A DNA stretch of 11,825 bases from assembly GCA_937859855.1 (NCBI GenBank), contig CALMAR010000099.1, positions 1-11,825 on the forward strand. The letters run 5' to 3'. Shown piece after piece: positions 6,203 through 11,780 of this stretch. The position numbers and the translations under genes are program-made. The stretch comes from an uncultured Kineosporia sp. Lineage in GTDB: Bacteria; Actinomycetota; Actinomycetes; Actinomycetales; Kineosporiaceae. The notes under the pieces were generated by a model. The model was not told the DNA's origin, made no database searches, and saw only the letters and a program-made list of their open reading frames with translations. Within the stretch, counting starts at the first letter, position 1. Each line of letters starts with the position of its first letter.

Positions 6203-7681
6203 TCACCAGCGGAAGCGTTCGATGTGGATGCGGTGGGCCGGGACGCCGGCGGCCAGCGCGGCATCCCTCGCCGCGTCCATCCACATGTCGGCGCCGCAGA
6301 TGTAGACGTCGTGCCGGGCGACGTCCGGGACCACCTCCTGCAGCGCCTGGGCATCGGTGAGGTGGTGCGCCGTGCGGGGCAGCCAGGACAGGCGGCCGGT
6401 CAGGCGCGGACCCACGGCGAAGAAGAGCCGGGCGCCGCGGTCGGCGGCCAGTGCCTCCAGCTCCGAGGTGAAGATCAGGTCCTGATCGGTGCGGGCCCGG
6501 TAGATCAGGGTCACGTCGCCGGGGCGCTGCGGCATCTCCTCCAGCAGCGCCCGCAGCGGGGTGATGCCGATCCCGCCGGCCAGCAGCGTCACCTTGCGGC
6601 GGGTGCGGACCCCGTCGTGCAGGCGGCCGTAAGGGCCTTCGACGAGCACCCGGGTGCCGGGCCGGACCCCGGCCAGCGAGCGGCTGCCGTCTCCAAGATC
6701 CTTCACCGTGATCCGTAAGGTGTCGCCGGCCGGAGCCGCGGACAGCGAGTACGGGTGGCCACGCATCCAGCCCGATCCGGGCCGACCGGACAGGAAGCGC
6801 CAGGTGAAGAACTGTCCGGCCCGCACGGGCAGGTGATCGAGATTCCGGCCGCGCATGTACACGGACAGCACGTGCGGGCTCTCCGACACGACGTCCACGA
6901 CGCGCAGGCCGTGCCGCAGGCTGCGGTACACCGGGACGCCGACCCGCCAGGTCAGGATCGCACCGGCGGCCGCGGCCCACAGCCCCCACCAGTACACCGT
7001 GGCGACCGCGTGGGTGAGGAACTCCTGCCCCGTCCACAGCTGGTGCGGCAGGGCCAGGCCCACACCCAGGTAGGCGTACAGGTGCAACAGGTGCCAGGAC
7101 TCGTACCGCAACGTGCGGCGGGCCTTCCTGATGCTGGTCAGCGCGACCATCACCAGCGCGGCGGTACCGGCCACCGCCAGCAGCATGCCGGGATAGTCGA
7201 CGACCAGATCCCAGAACTCCACGATCACGTCACCCGAGTCCACCCCGACGTAGCCGAAGGTGATCAGGACGACGTGCGCCAGCATCAGGGTGAAGGACGT
7301 GAACCCGACCAGCCGGTGCCGGCGAGCCAGCTCGTCCTGCCCGTAGGACTGCTCCACCACCGGGATCCGCGCCATCAGCAGCACCTGCACCAGCAACAGG
7401 TCCGCGGCCACCAGTCCCGTCAGCCGGCCGAGGGAGGCGAGGCCCGACGTCCAACCATCGAACTCCTGCAGCTGACCGTCGCCCACCCAGAGGGCCACCA
7501 CGGTGAGCATGCTCGCCCACGTCAGCACACCGACGGCGTCCCGCCACCAGAGCGGTACGAACGGCAGCCGCCGCCTGGTACGGCGAGCGACCGGGGCGGA
7601 CCCGTCGCCCGCGGCGAACCTCACCGGCGACTGGTCGGCCGCCATCGGGCGGTCGACGTGCCCTTCCACGTTCGTGGTCAT
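6203..7681 (-). CDS. Ferric reductase-like transmembrane protein with FAD/NAD(P)H oxidoreductase domain
   Basis: A 492 aa membrane oxidoreductase. An N-terminal cytoplasmic tail (1-45) precedes about six hydrophobic segments: about 49-66, 87-104, 124-145, 163-182, 198-213 and 227-245. His122, His136, His197 and His200 lie in or near them and are candidate b-heme ligands of the ferric_reduct domain. Residues 255-492 are a ferredoxin-reductase module. It has HPYSLSAAP (309-317, FAD binding), LLAGGIGITPLRALLEEM (367-384, nucleotide binding), CGADMWM (462-468) and a C-terminal aromatic ERFRW. No 2Fe-2S domain is present. It likely moves electrons from cytoplasmic NAD(P)H across the membrane to the flavinylated partner encoded next. 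The ATG at 7681 has AGAGGAG 10 bases upstream and overlaps a possible small upstream reading frame (ATGA). Confidence 0.9.
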   Translation of the reverse strand: MTTNVEGHVDRPMAADQSPVRFAAGDGSAPVARRTRRRLPFVPLWWRDAVGVLTWASMLTVVALWVGDGQLQEFDGWTSGLASLGRLTGLVAADLLLVQVLLMARIPVVEQSYGQDELARRHRLVGFTSFTLMLAHVVLITFGYVGVDSGDVIVEFWDLVVDYPGMLLAVAGTAALVMVALTSIRKARRTLRYESWHLLHLYAYLGVGLALPHQLWTGQEFLTHAVATVYWWGLWAAAAGAILTWRVGVPVYRSLRHGLRVVDVVSESPHVLSVYMRGRNLDHLPVRAGQFFTWRFLSGRPGSGWMRGHPYSLSAAPAGDTLRITVKDLGDGSRSLAGVRPGTRVLVEGPYGRLHDGVRTRRKVTLLAGGIGITPLRALLEEMPQRPGDVTLIYRARTDQDLIFTSELEALAADRGARLFFAVGPRLTGRLSWLPRTAHHLTDAQALQEVVPDVARHDVYICGADMWMDAARDAALAAGVPAHRIHIERFRW

Positions 7682-7809
7682 TCCTGAGTGGCTCCTCTGC
7701 GGTCAAGGGCAGCCGGGGAGGCGGCGACCTCGAGCATCAGCGTCGAACCTGGGATCAGGCTGAGGAGCAGCTGCAAGGCGGTGACGAAGGGGCCCAGGGC
7801 TCCCGCCAC
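7678..7809 (-). CDS. Possible small hydrophobic protein coupled to the ferric reductase gene
   Basis: A short frame open from 7854 (just after an in-frame TAA) ends with a TGA that overlaps the reductase ATG (ATGA). The first usable start is GTG at 7809, giving 43 aa. The sequence contains ALGPFVTALQLLLSLIPG and STLMLEVAAS, a hydrophobic stretch long enough for one membrane segment. Third codon positions are mostly G/C, as in neighbouring genes. No ribosome binding site is visible before the GTG and I recognise no family. It could be a small membrane subunit, a leader peptide, the remnant of a larger gene, or chance. Confidence 0.3.
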   Translation of the reverse strand: MAGALGPFVTALQLLLSLIPGSTLMLEVAASPAALDRRGATQE

Positions 7810-8067
7810 AGCCGGGGCAGCCAGCCCACGCGTCGAGGTGGGCGCGGCTATCGGTTACGCCAGCACAGCGCACGGTGCCATAGAGCCACCATCGCCGGCG
7901 GTGGCGAGGACGTGGGAAAGCGGTCCGCGCACGACATCGCTGCCGCGGAGGTCCTGCGGCGATCAGCGCCGAGACGCTGACGCAACCCATTGCCCACCCA
8001 TATCCGGACGTCTACGGTTATAACGGCTATAAGCACTGAAGTCGGGTCCCCCCGGAGGGAAGATCAC
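7810..8067. promoter_or_regulatory. Divergent intergenic region with candidate -10 boxes
   Basis: This segment, together with 7682-7809, separates the reductase operon (-) from the secreted-protein gene (+) and should contain both promoters. For the + strand gene, TATAAC (8019-8024) and TATAAG (8028-8033) are the only A/T-rich hexamers, lying about 35-45 bases before the start codon. They are arranged as an inverted TTATA/TATAA pair. No good -35 sits at 17 bases. GGAGGGAAG at 8055-8063 is the ribosome binding site. Nothing else is recognisable. Confidence 0.35.
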
Positions 8068-8532
8068 GTGCGTCGTTTCCTCACAGCGGTTGTCATCGCC
8101 TGCTTGATCGGCGGTGGACTGGCAGTGGTTCCGGTGGGTGCCGCTGAGGCCACCCAAGACTCCCGAGCGGCGGCCGCAGCTGCCACGCCTGAGCCGTACA
8201 CGTCCCCCGCCGTGACCCGACACGTCGACAGCGGCGGCCCGACGAACTGCCCCAGCGGGTACTTGTGCGCATACGGGGTCCTCAGCAACTCCGTACCCAA
8301 CCGCTACTACTATTTCAATTTCTATTCGTGCCGAACGTACAGTCTGCATTACTGGCTCTCGTACGGAACTGATGATGCTGGTGTCTTGGATCATCAGACC
8401 GGCAACGTCACCACCACCTTGTACGGGGCCTCGGGCAACGTCCTGCAGACCATCAAGCCGAAACCGTTTTTCCAGACCGTTCTCTTGAATCGTGGTGGCT
8501 GGGATTCCGTGTACAGCATCAAAGTGTGCTGA
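8068..8532 (+). CDS. Secreted four-cysteine protein, peptidase inhibitor I36-like
   Basis: A 154 aa exported protein. The GTG at 8068 follows GGAGGGAAG and opens a signal peptide: MRRFLT, a hydrophobic core about 6-20, and likely cleavage after VGAAEA near residue 28. An Ala-rich spacer follows. The mature domain carries NCPSGYLCAYG (Cys61, Cys67), a tyrosine-rich FYSCRTYSL (Cys88), repeated Gly/Asn turns and a final VYSIKVC (Cys154), allowing two disulfides. The CPxGxLCxY start, small size and terminal Cys resemble actinobacterial secreted proteins annotated as peptidase inhibitor family I36. That family match is tentative, and a lectin-like or spore-surface role is equally possible. It is flanked by no obvious partner gene. 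An in-frame ATG at 7990 would add 26 residues ahead of the signal sequence and is unlikely. Confidence 0.72.
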   Translation: MRRFLTAVVIACLIGGGLAVVPVGAAEATQDSRAAAAAATPEPYTSPAVTRHVDSGGPTNCPSGYLCAYGVLSNSVPNRYYYFNFYSCRTYSLHYWLSYGTDDAGVLDHQTGNVTTTLYGASGNVLQTIKPKPFFQTVLLNRGGWDSVYSIKVC

Positions 8533-8606
8533 TGCCGCTCCGTTCGAACCGGTCGGCAAGGCCGGCGCTGGGGACTGCGTCAGGAACCGGGTGACGGCGG
8601 CAGGGT

Positions 8607-8780
8607 AGGCCTCGCCGACGGCCCGGCGTCAGCAACGGCCCCACCGAGGCGATCAACGGCCCGCCTCGGACACCTGCGCGGCTCCGCCGTGGGCTTCCGG
8701 AACCTGACCGACTACATCGCCCGATCCTTACTCGAGACCGGTGGATTCAGGCCCCAAATACACTCTCGATGTGGTGAGCC
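8607..8780 (+). pseudogene. ISL3-family transposase, C-terminal remnant with frameshift
   Basis: Reading from 8628 gives VSNGPTEAING. After one extra C around 8661 the frame shifts by one to RLGHLRGSAVGFRNLTDYIA and RSLLETGGFRPQIH. Together these are the conserved end of ISL3-type DDE transposases (S/N-GPTEA-NGRL-HLRG-A-GFRNL--Y). The rest of the transposase (DDE catalytic core, zinc finger) is not found upstream. The bases after the coding end, up to GTGGTGAGCC near 8780, resemble the terminal inverted repeat of such elements, but no partner repeat is visible. It is a dead insertion-sequence tail. Confidence 0.75.
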
Positions 8781-8814
8781 ACTTACTCGACCGCGCCTGT
8801 CCTACAGTCATCTT

Positions 8815-9111
8815 GTGCCGGGTCGCATCAACCACCGGGGATGGATCGTGCTGACGAGCATCTCGTCGGACGACCAGTCACTGTGCGTGGACTTTTTCGA
8901 GCATCCAGCCGGGGGCATCGGTTTCGAGCATTTTCGCTCCGATCCCGAGGATGGAGGTCGGTGGACGGTCATCGGCGGGTATGCCGGGGCGCAGTTCGAA
9001 AGTCGCTCGGCAGCCGCTCAAGCGGCCCGGAACTCGGTGACCTGGCTCGACGAGGACCCGCGTGCTCGGGAGTCTCTCGCGGCATGGCTTACGAGACCCG
9101 AGTCCACCTGA
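8815..9111 (+). CDS. Hypothetical protein, about 98 aa
   Basis: I do not recognise a named domain. From a GTG at 8815 the frame encodes GRINHRGWIVLTSISSDD and SLCVDFFEHPAGGIGFEHFR. It continues SDPEDGGRWTVIGG, ends in the Ala/Arg-rich helix SRSAAAQAARNSVTWL, and closes with AWLTRPEST. The mix of aromatic and Gly residues with acidic turns looks like a genuine small alpha/beta protein. The pattern VDFF--P-G--GFE-FR-DPED resembles small uncharacterised actinobacterial proteins I have seen, but I cannot name the family. The same frame is open upstream through the transposase remnant (a GTG at 8689), which is fortuitous. No clear ribosome binding site precedes 8815, so the start is uncertain. Confidence 0.5.
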   Translation: MPGRINHRGWIVLTSISSDDQSLCVDFFEHPAGGIGFEHFRSDPEDGGRWTVIGGYAGAQFESRSAAAQAARNSVTWLDEDPRARESLAAWLTRPEST

Positions 9112-9353
9112 ACCGCAGTCTGCGTGCCGGCGACTGAACTGATCTTGAGTTGTGAATCACAGTCTTGGGCGTGGGTGTCGACTGGCGCTCGGAGCGCATC
9201 CGGCGGCGATGATCTGGTCGGCACAGACACGAGATCCACGGGCACCTTCGTCACTCACGCCACGTGGCGCCTCTTGGAAAAGTTGAGCACGCCGAAGCAG
9301 TCGAGGACAACGCGGCAATGCGAATCGCTGGATGTAGTAATTAATCCAGGACG
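9112..9353. other. Intergenic stretch without recognisable gene
   Basis: The bases between the small hypothetical gene and the tRNA-associated hairpin contain no reading frame with coding character. The A/T-rich patch TGTAGTAATTAATCC (9334-9348) stands out, but I see no gene, repeat or promoter I can defend. Confidence 0.4.
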
Positions 9354-9387
9354 GCCTGCGGCGGGACCGACCGGGTCCGCAGCAGGC
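9354..9387 (-). terminator. Hairpin downstream of the tRNA fragment
   Basis: GCCTGC (9354-9359) pairs with GCAGGC (9382-9387) and GCGG pairs with CCGC inside, with one mismatch and one bulge. On the minus strand it lies about 25 bases beyond the tRNA 3' end, the normal place for the terminator of a tRNA gene transcribed leftward. Confidence 0.45.
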
Positions 9388-9411
9388 AGCCCTCGAGCTG
9401 TTCAGAGGGGG

Positions 9412-9446
9412 TGGGCCCCGTGGGGATCGAACCCACAACCCGCGGA
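9412..9446 (-). other. 3' half of a tRNA gene, putative attachment (att) core
   Basis: On the minus strand this reads TCCGC, variable loop GGGTT, T-stem GTGGG, T-loop TTCGATC, T-stem CCCAC, acceptor GGGGCCC and discriminator A, then CC. All tRNA 3'-half elements are in correct register. No matching 5' acceptor (GGGCCCC), D-arm or anticodon 5' stem (GCGGA) is found on the other side: bases 9447-9500 do not fold into a tRNA. It is therefore a 3' fragment. Such fragments are typical scars of integrases that recombine inside tRNA genes. For a leftward tRNA, the 3'-only copy has host DNA on its left and the inserted element on its right. The amino acid specificity cannot be read. Confidence 0.7.
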
Positions 9447-9908
9447 CAATGGGACCGTGGGTCTGGTCGACACCCGCTGTGGCCTGTGACCTGCGCGGGG
9501 GCGGATGTCAGGACCTCCTGCGCCCTGGTCGATCGGCGCTGTCTTCCGCTGAATCCTGTCTCAAAGCTGGACCGCAACGAGGCGGGCCCAGGCCCTTGGC
9601 GGCATCTCCCGCGTTGCGGCCCGGCCCGGGCCAGCAGCCCAGGTCGCTGATGACGCCGGGTCCGTGCAGGCTCCGGCGCGGCGGTCAACGAAGCGCCTTA
9701 CCCGGCGGCGATCGGCGTTGCTGCCTTTGTCACTCTATGCTGTTGAGCTGTCGTTCTGAGTAGTGTTCGTGGTGGTAGGTCAGAGTTCGAGACCCATAGG
9801 AGTCGAGTGGTAGTCGTCCAGGAGGCACGCCGGGGTCATGTTGTGAGTTGTGTCACACTCTCCCGGCTCTGTTGCATTCGCGGGAGCATCGGGCACGATT
9901 CAAGCGTT
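9447..9908. other. Gene-poor stretch inside the putative element edge
   Basis: About 460 bases without a convincing coding frame. Base composition falls from very G/C-rich (to about 9720) to mixed toward 9908, marking the transition into the low-GC cassette. No integrase, excisionase or second tRNA fragment is seen here. TGTGA (9842-9846) and TCACA (9853-9857) form a small inverted repeat, and the 8-mer GTTGTGTC occurs at 9847-9854 and again at 9920-9927. Confidence 0.4.
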
Positions 9909-9924
9909 ACAACCTGTAGGTTGT
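9909..9924. promoter_or_regulatory. Palindromic operator candidate before the nucleotidyltransferase-HTH cassette
   Basis: ACAACCTGTAGGTTGT consists of ACAACCT and AGGTTGT, a perfect 7-bp inverted repeat around a 2-base centre, and lies 7 bases before the ATG at 9932. It overlaps a weak -10-like TACAAC (9908-9913). Such a site is a natural target for autoregulation by the HTH protein encoded as second gene. No protein-DNA pairing can be shown from sequence. Confidence 0.5.
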
Positions 9925-9931
9925 GTCGCTG

Positions 9932-10375
9932 ATGCCGATACCAGCCTTTGACGGCCGCGGGAACCTCCCGGTTGGTGAGCATGATGCGACCCTGGATGAA
10001 GTGGAGAAGCGCTTTGGGACGACAAGACGCCGCCGGGAGCTGTTCGTAAATCTGCGCATGATTGTAGGACTGCTAGACGTGCGGGCAGTCGATGGCATCT
10101 GGATCGACGGCTCGTTCGTTACTCACAAGCACCGGCCTAGCGACATAGACATGGTGTTCTTGCCTTCACCTGGCGAGAACCCGGATAACTGGGGTTTGCT
10201 TTCAGAGGCTCGCCATTATGACGTCAAGCGTTTGTACGGCATCGACCTGTGGTTGTATTCCAGCTATGAGATCGTAAACACCGGTTTCGGAAGGATAAGA
10301 ATGCCCATCAAAGACTTCTTCTGCCGAGACAGAGACGACCACCGGAAAGGCATCGTTAGGCTTGACTACCGATGA
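9932..10375 (+). CDS. Minimal nucleotidyltransferase, DUF6932-like (candidate toxin/effector)
   Basis: A 147 aa protein of the polymerase-beta-like nucleotidyltransferase fold. It opens with IPAFDGRGNLPVGEHDATLDE and VEKRFGTTRRRRELF, the N-terminal signature of DUF6932-type proteins. The catalytic motif is WIDGSFVTHKHRPSDIDMVF, with Gly60-Ser61 and Asp71-x-Asp73 as metal ligands and Asp105 (GIDLWLY) as the likely third carboxylate. The end KGIVRLDYR is also typical. The active site looks intact. Small transferases of this fold paired with a DNA-binding protein usually act as toxins that modify tRNA or proteins with nucleotides, or as the modifying antitoxin partner. Which role applies here is unknown. 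ATG at 9932 is preferred, though a GTG at 9923 inside the palindrome is possible. Third positions are A/T-tolerant, unlike the genes to the left. The next gene starts 9 bases after the stop. Confidence 0.8.
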   Translation: MPIPAFDGRGNLPVGEHDATLDEVEKRFGTTRRRRELFVNLRMIVGLLDVRAVDGIWIDGSFVTHKHRPSDIDMVFLPSPGENPDNWGLLSEARHYDVKRLYGIDLWLYSSYEIVNTGFGRIRMPIKDFFCRDRDDHRKGIVRLDYR

Positions 10376-10384
10376 GGAGTAGTG

Positions 10385-11056
10385 ATGATCAGCAACTCGC
10401 GGCAGCTAAAGATTACTAAGCAACGCATGGCGGATTTGCGTCAGGAGTTGCAGGTCATACAAGGGACATCGGGCAGTCGATCAATTGAGCGACTAATTGC
10501 TGATCTTGAAGCTGAGGTGACTGAGTACGAAGCTCTAGAATCCGGTCTGATCGCAAGGCTGGACATTGGGAGTCTTGATTCTCTGGGAGAAGCGCTTGTG
10601 AAAGCCCGGATATTGCGAGGCTGGACTCAGCAACAACTTGCTGACGAGATGGGATGGAGTTCGCAGACTACTCAAAAGGACGAGGCTCGCTACTACGAGA
10701 ACTGCGGCTTGGCGCGCATGGCTGAAATTTTGGACGCATTAGACTTCCAGCTAGTTGGGGAGCTGATCCGCACAGATGATGCGCGAGTTATGCACATTGT
10801 CTGGTCTGGCGAGACTATTTCCAACGCTACTTCTGCTGCCTCCGCCAGTTCCTATTCTGACCCAATTTCGACATTCGCTTCGATCCCAACCGCGAGCAAC
10901 ACGAATATGACTGTTACTACCGTGGGTTCTTCATCTAACGTCCGAGTCCCATTGACCCCAGCCAACTTTCATGCGTGGGGGTGGTCTCCCGATCAGGGCG
11001 GGGACATCACTCCAGGCTCCAAATTCTCAGTGCTGCAGACAAGGGTTGGTGCATAA
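10385..11056 (+). CDS. XRE-type HTH protein with Ser/Thr-rich C-terminal extension (candidate antitoxin)
   Basis: A 223 aa protein in three parts. Residues 1-55 follow the pattern of antitoxin-like HTH proteins that start ISN-RQ--ITK and reach an acidic coiled segment ending VTEYEALESG. Residues 62-123 are a Cro/C1-type HTH: SLGEALVKARILRGWTQQQL, then ADEMGWSSQTTQKDEARYY and LARMAEILDALDF. The third part (about 138-223) is unusual: a Ser/Thr/Ala/Asn-rich, probably disordered stretch (143-188) ending in a distinct tail, NFHAWGWSPDQGGDITPG and KFSVLQTRVGA. Usual family members stop shortly after the HTH. The ATG at 10385 has GAGGAG 5 bases upstream. It is coupled to the nucleotidyltransferase before and overlaps the next start (TAATG). 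It likely represses the operon and may neutralise the transferase; the tail's role is unknown. Confidence 0.8.
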   Translation: MISNSRQLKITKQRMADLRQELQVIQGTSGSRSIERLIADLEAEVTEYEALESGLIARLDIGSLDSLGEALVKARILRGWTQQQLADEMGWSSQTTQKDEARYYENCGLARMAEILDALDFQLVGELIRTDDARVMHIVWSGETISNATSAASASSYSDPISTFASIPTASNTNMTVTTVGSSSNVRVPLTPANFHAWGWSPDQGGDITPGSKFSVLQTRVGA

Positions 11057-11511
11057 TGATAGATGGCTTTGTAGTTATCGCCGAAGGCGTCGCATCTGAC
11101 GCCGATGGGGTTCTCTCGGCCATCGGTCTTGGCCAAAATACTTTAGCTGCAACGACGTTGCCGGCCAACACGAAGAGAGCCGTAATTTTGTATGTTCGTG
11201 ACACGGAGGTACCCGGTGGAGACGTTGTTGGAGAGAAGATCGAGTTCTCTTTTTCATTAAAGAATGAAGCAGGCGAGGTCGTCATGGCCCAGTCGGGAGG
11301 AGGAGACCTTGGTACTGCCAAATTTCCGTATCTGCCATGGGGTGTTGTAATTCCAGCCGAGACGTTCTTAAGCCTGAAGAATTACGGCACATATACGTTC
11401 GAAGTTAATGTCCAGTTCCGCGATGAAGCCAAGAGTTTCTTAGTTCCATTTTATGTTGTAGACCCACGGGGGGCCGAACAAGCTGACGTCGCGATCGCCA
11501 ACGCGGAGTAG
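11056..11511 (+). CDS. Small beta-rich protein, DUF6941-like, unknown function
   Basis: A 151 aa cytoplasmic-looking protein with no signal peptide. The start reads MIDGFVVIAEGVASDADGVL, then SAIGLGQNTL, LPANTKRAVILYVRDTEVPG, KIEFSFSLKNEAGEVVMAQS and SLKNYGTYTFEVNVQFRDEA, ending FYVVDPR. Alternating hydrophobic strands and the order AEGV-DG-L, then F-F-LKNE-GE, then GTYTFEV resemble the beta-sandwich family DUF6941, whose function is unknown. I hold this match loosely. Its ATG at 11056 shares one base with the TAA of the HTH gene, so it is translated as a unit with the pair, and it shares their lower G+C. The position suggests it belongs to the same system, as a sensor, specificity factor or accessory protein. 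No catalytic motif is visible. Confidence 0.7.
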   Translation: MIDGFVVIAEGVASDADGVLSAIGLGQNTLAATTLPANTKRAVILYVRDTEVPGGDVVGEKIEFSFSLKNEAGEVVMAQSGGGDLGTAKFPYLPWGVVIPAETFLSLKNYGTYTFEVNVQFRDEAKSFLVPFYVVDPRGAEQADVAIANAE

Positions 11512-11514
11512 CGG

Positions 11515-11543
11515 GACGGCGGGGGATGTACACCCCCGCCGTC
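11515..11543 (+). terminator. Strong hairpin ending the cassette
   Basis: GACGGCGGGGG (11515-11525) pairs perfectly with CCCCCGCCGTC (11533-11543), an 11-bp stem with a 7-base loop, beginning 4 bases after the last stop codon. No U run follows. It is the strongest terminator-like structure in the window. Confidence 0.75.
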
Positions 11544-11780
11544 GCGCGTGAGGTACCGCGCTCGGTGAGTCCGGGCGTGGTACCGGAAGGTGAGCCCCGG
11601 CACCCGTGGTGATCCGGCCTCGCGCGTCGCCTCATCCTGGCCGCCCTGGGTGGTCTCGCGCGGGCCGCCCGGACCTTGGGCACCACGCACATGACCCCAG
11701 ACATTCCCGCCAACCTTCGCTCTCTCTACCGTTGGGCGCGGCCGGTGGGGTCCGGGCCGGAGGTCCGGGAGGCCCGCCGC
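11544..11780. other. G+C-rich region without recognisable gene
   Basis: Composition returns to the host-like high G+C level right after the hairpin. Short open frames exist on both strands but none has a recognisable domain or a coherent start. It could be an intergenic region or the edge of a gene running off the contig. Confidence 0.4.

Noticed and set aside
6755..7687. A 310 aa + strand frame opposite the ferric reductase
   Set aside because: His/Gln/Pro/Arg-rich antisense shadow without recognisable domain.
9781..9815. AGTTCGAGACCC resembling a tRNA T-loop
   Set aside because: The flanking stems do not pair and no acceptor or anticodon arm is present, unlike the fragment at 9412-9446.
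11405..11713. Minus-strand frames of 79-102 aa around the cassette end
   Set aside because: They overlap the third cassette gene and the terminator hairpin and have shadow-like Arg/Pro-rich composition.
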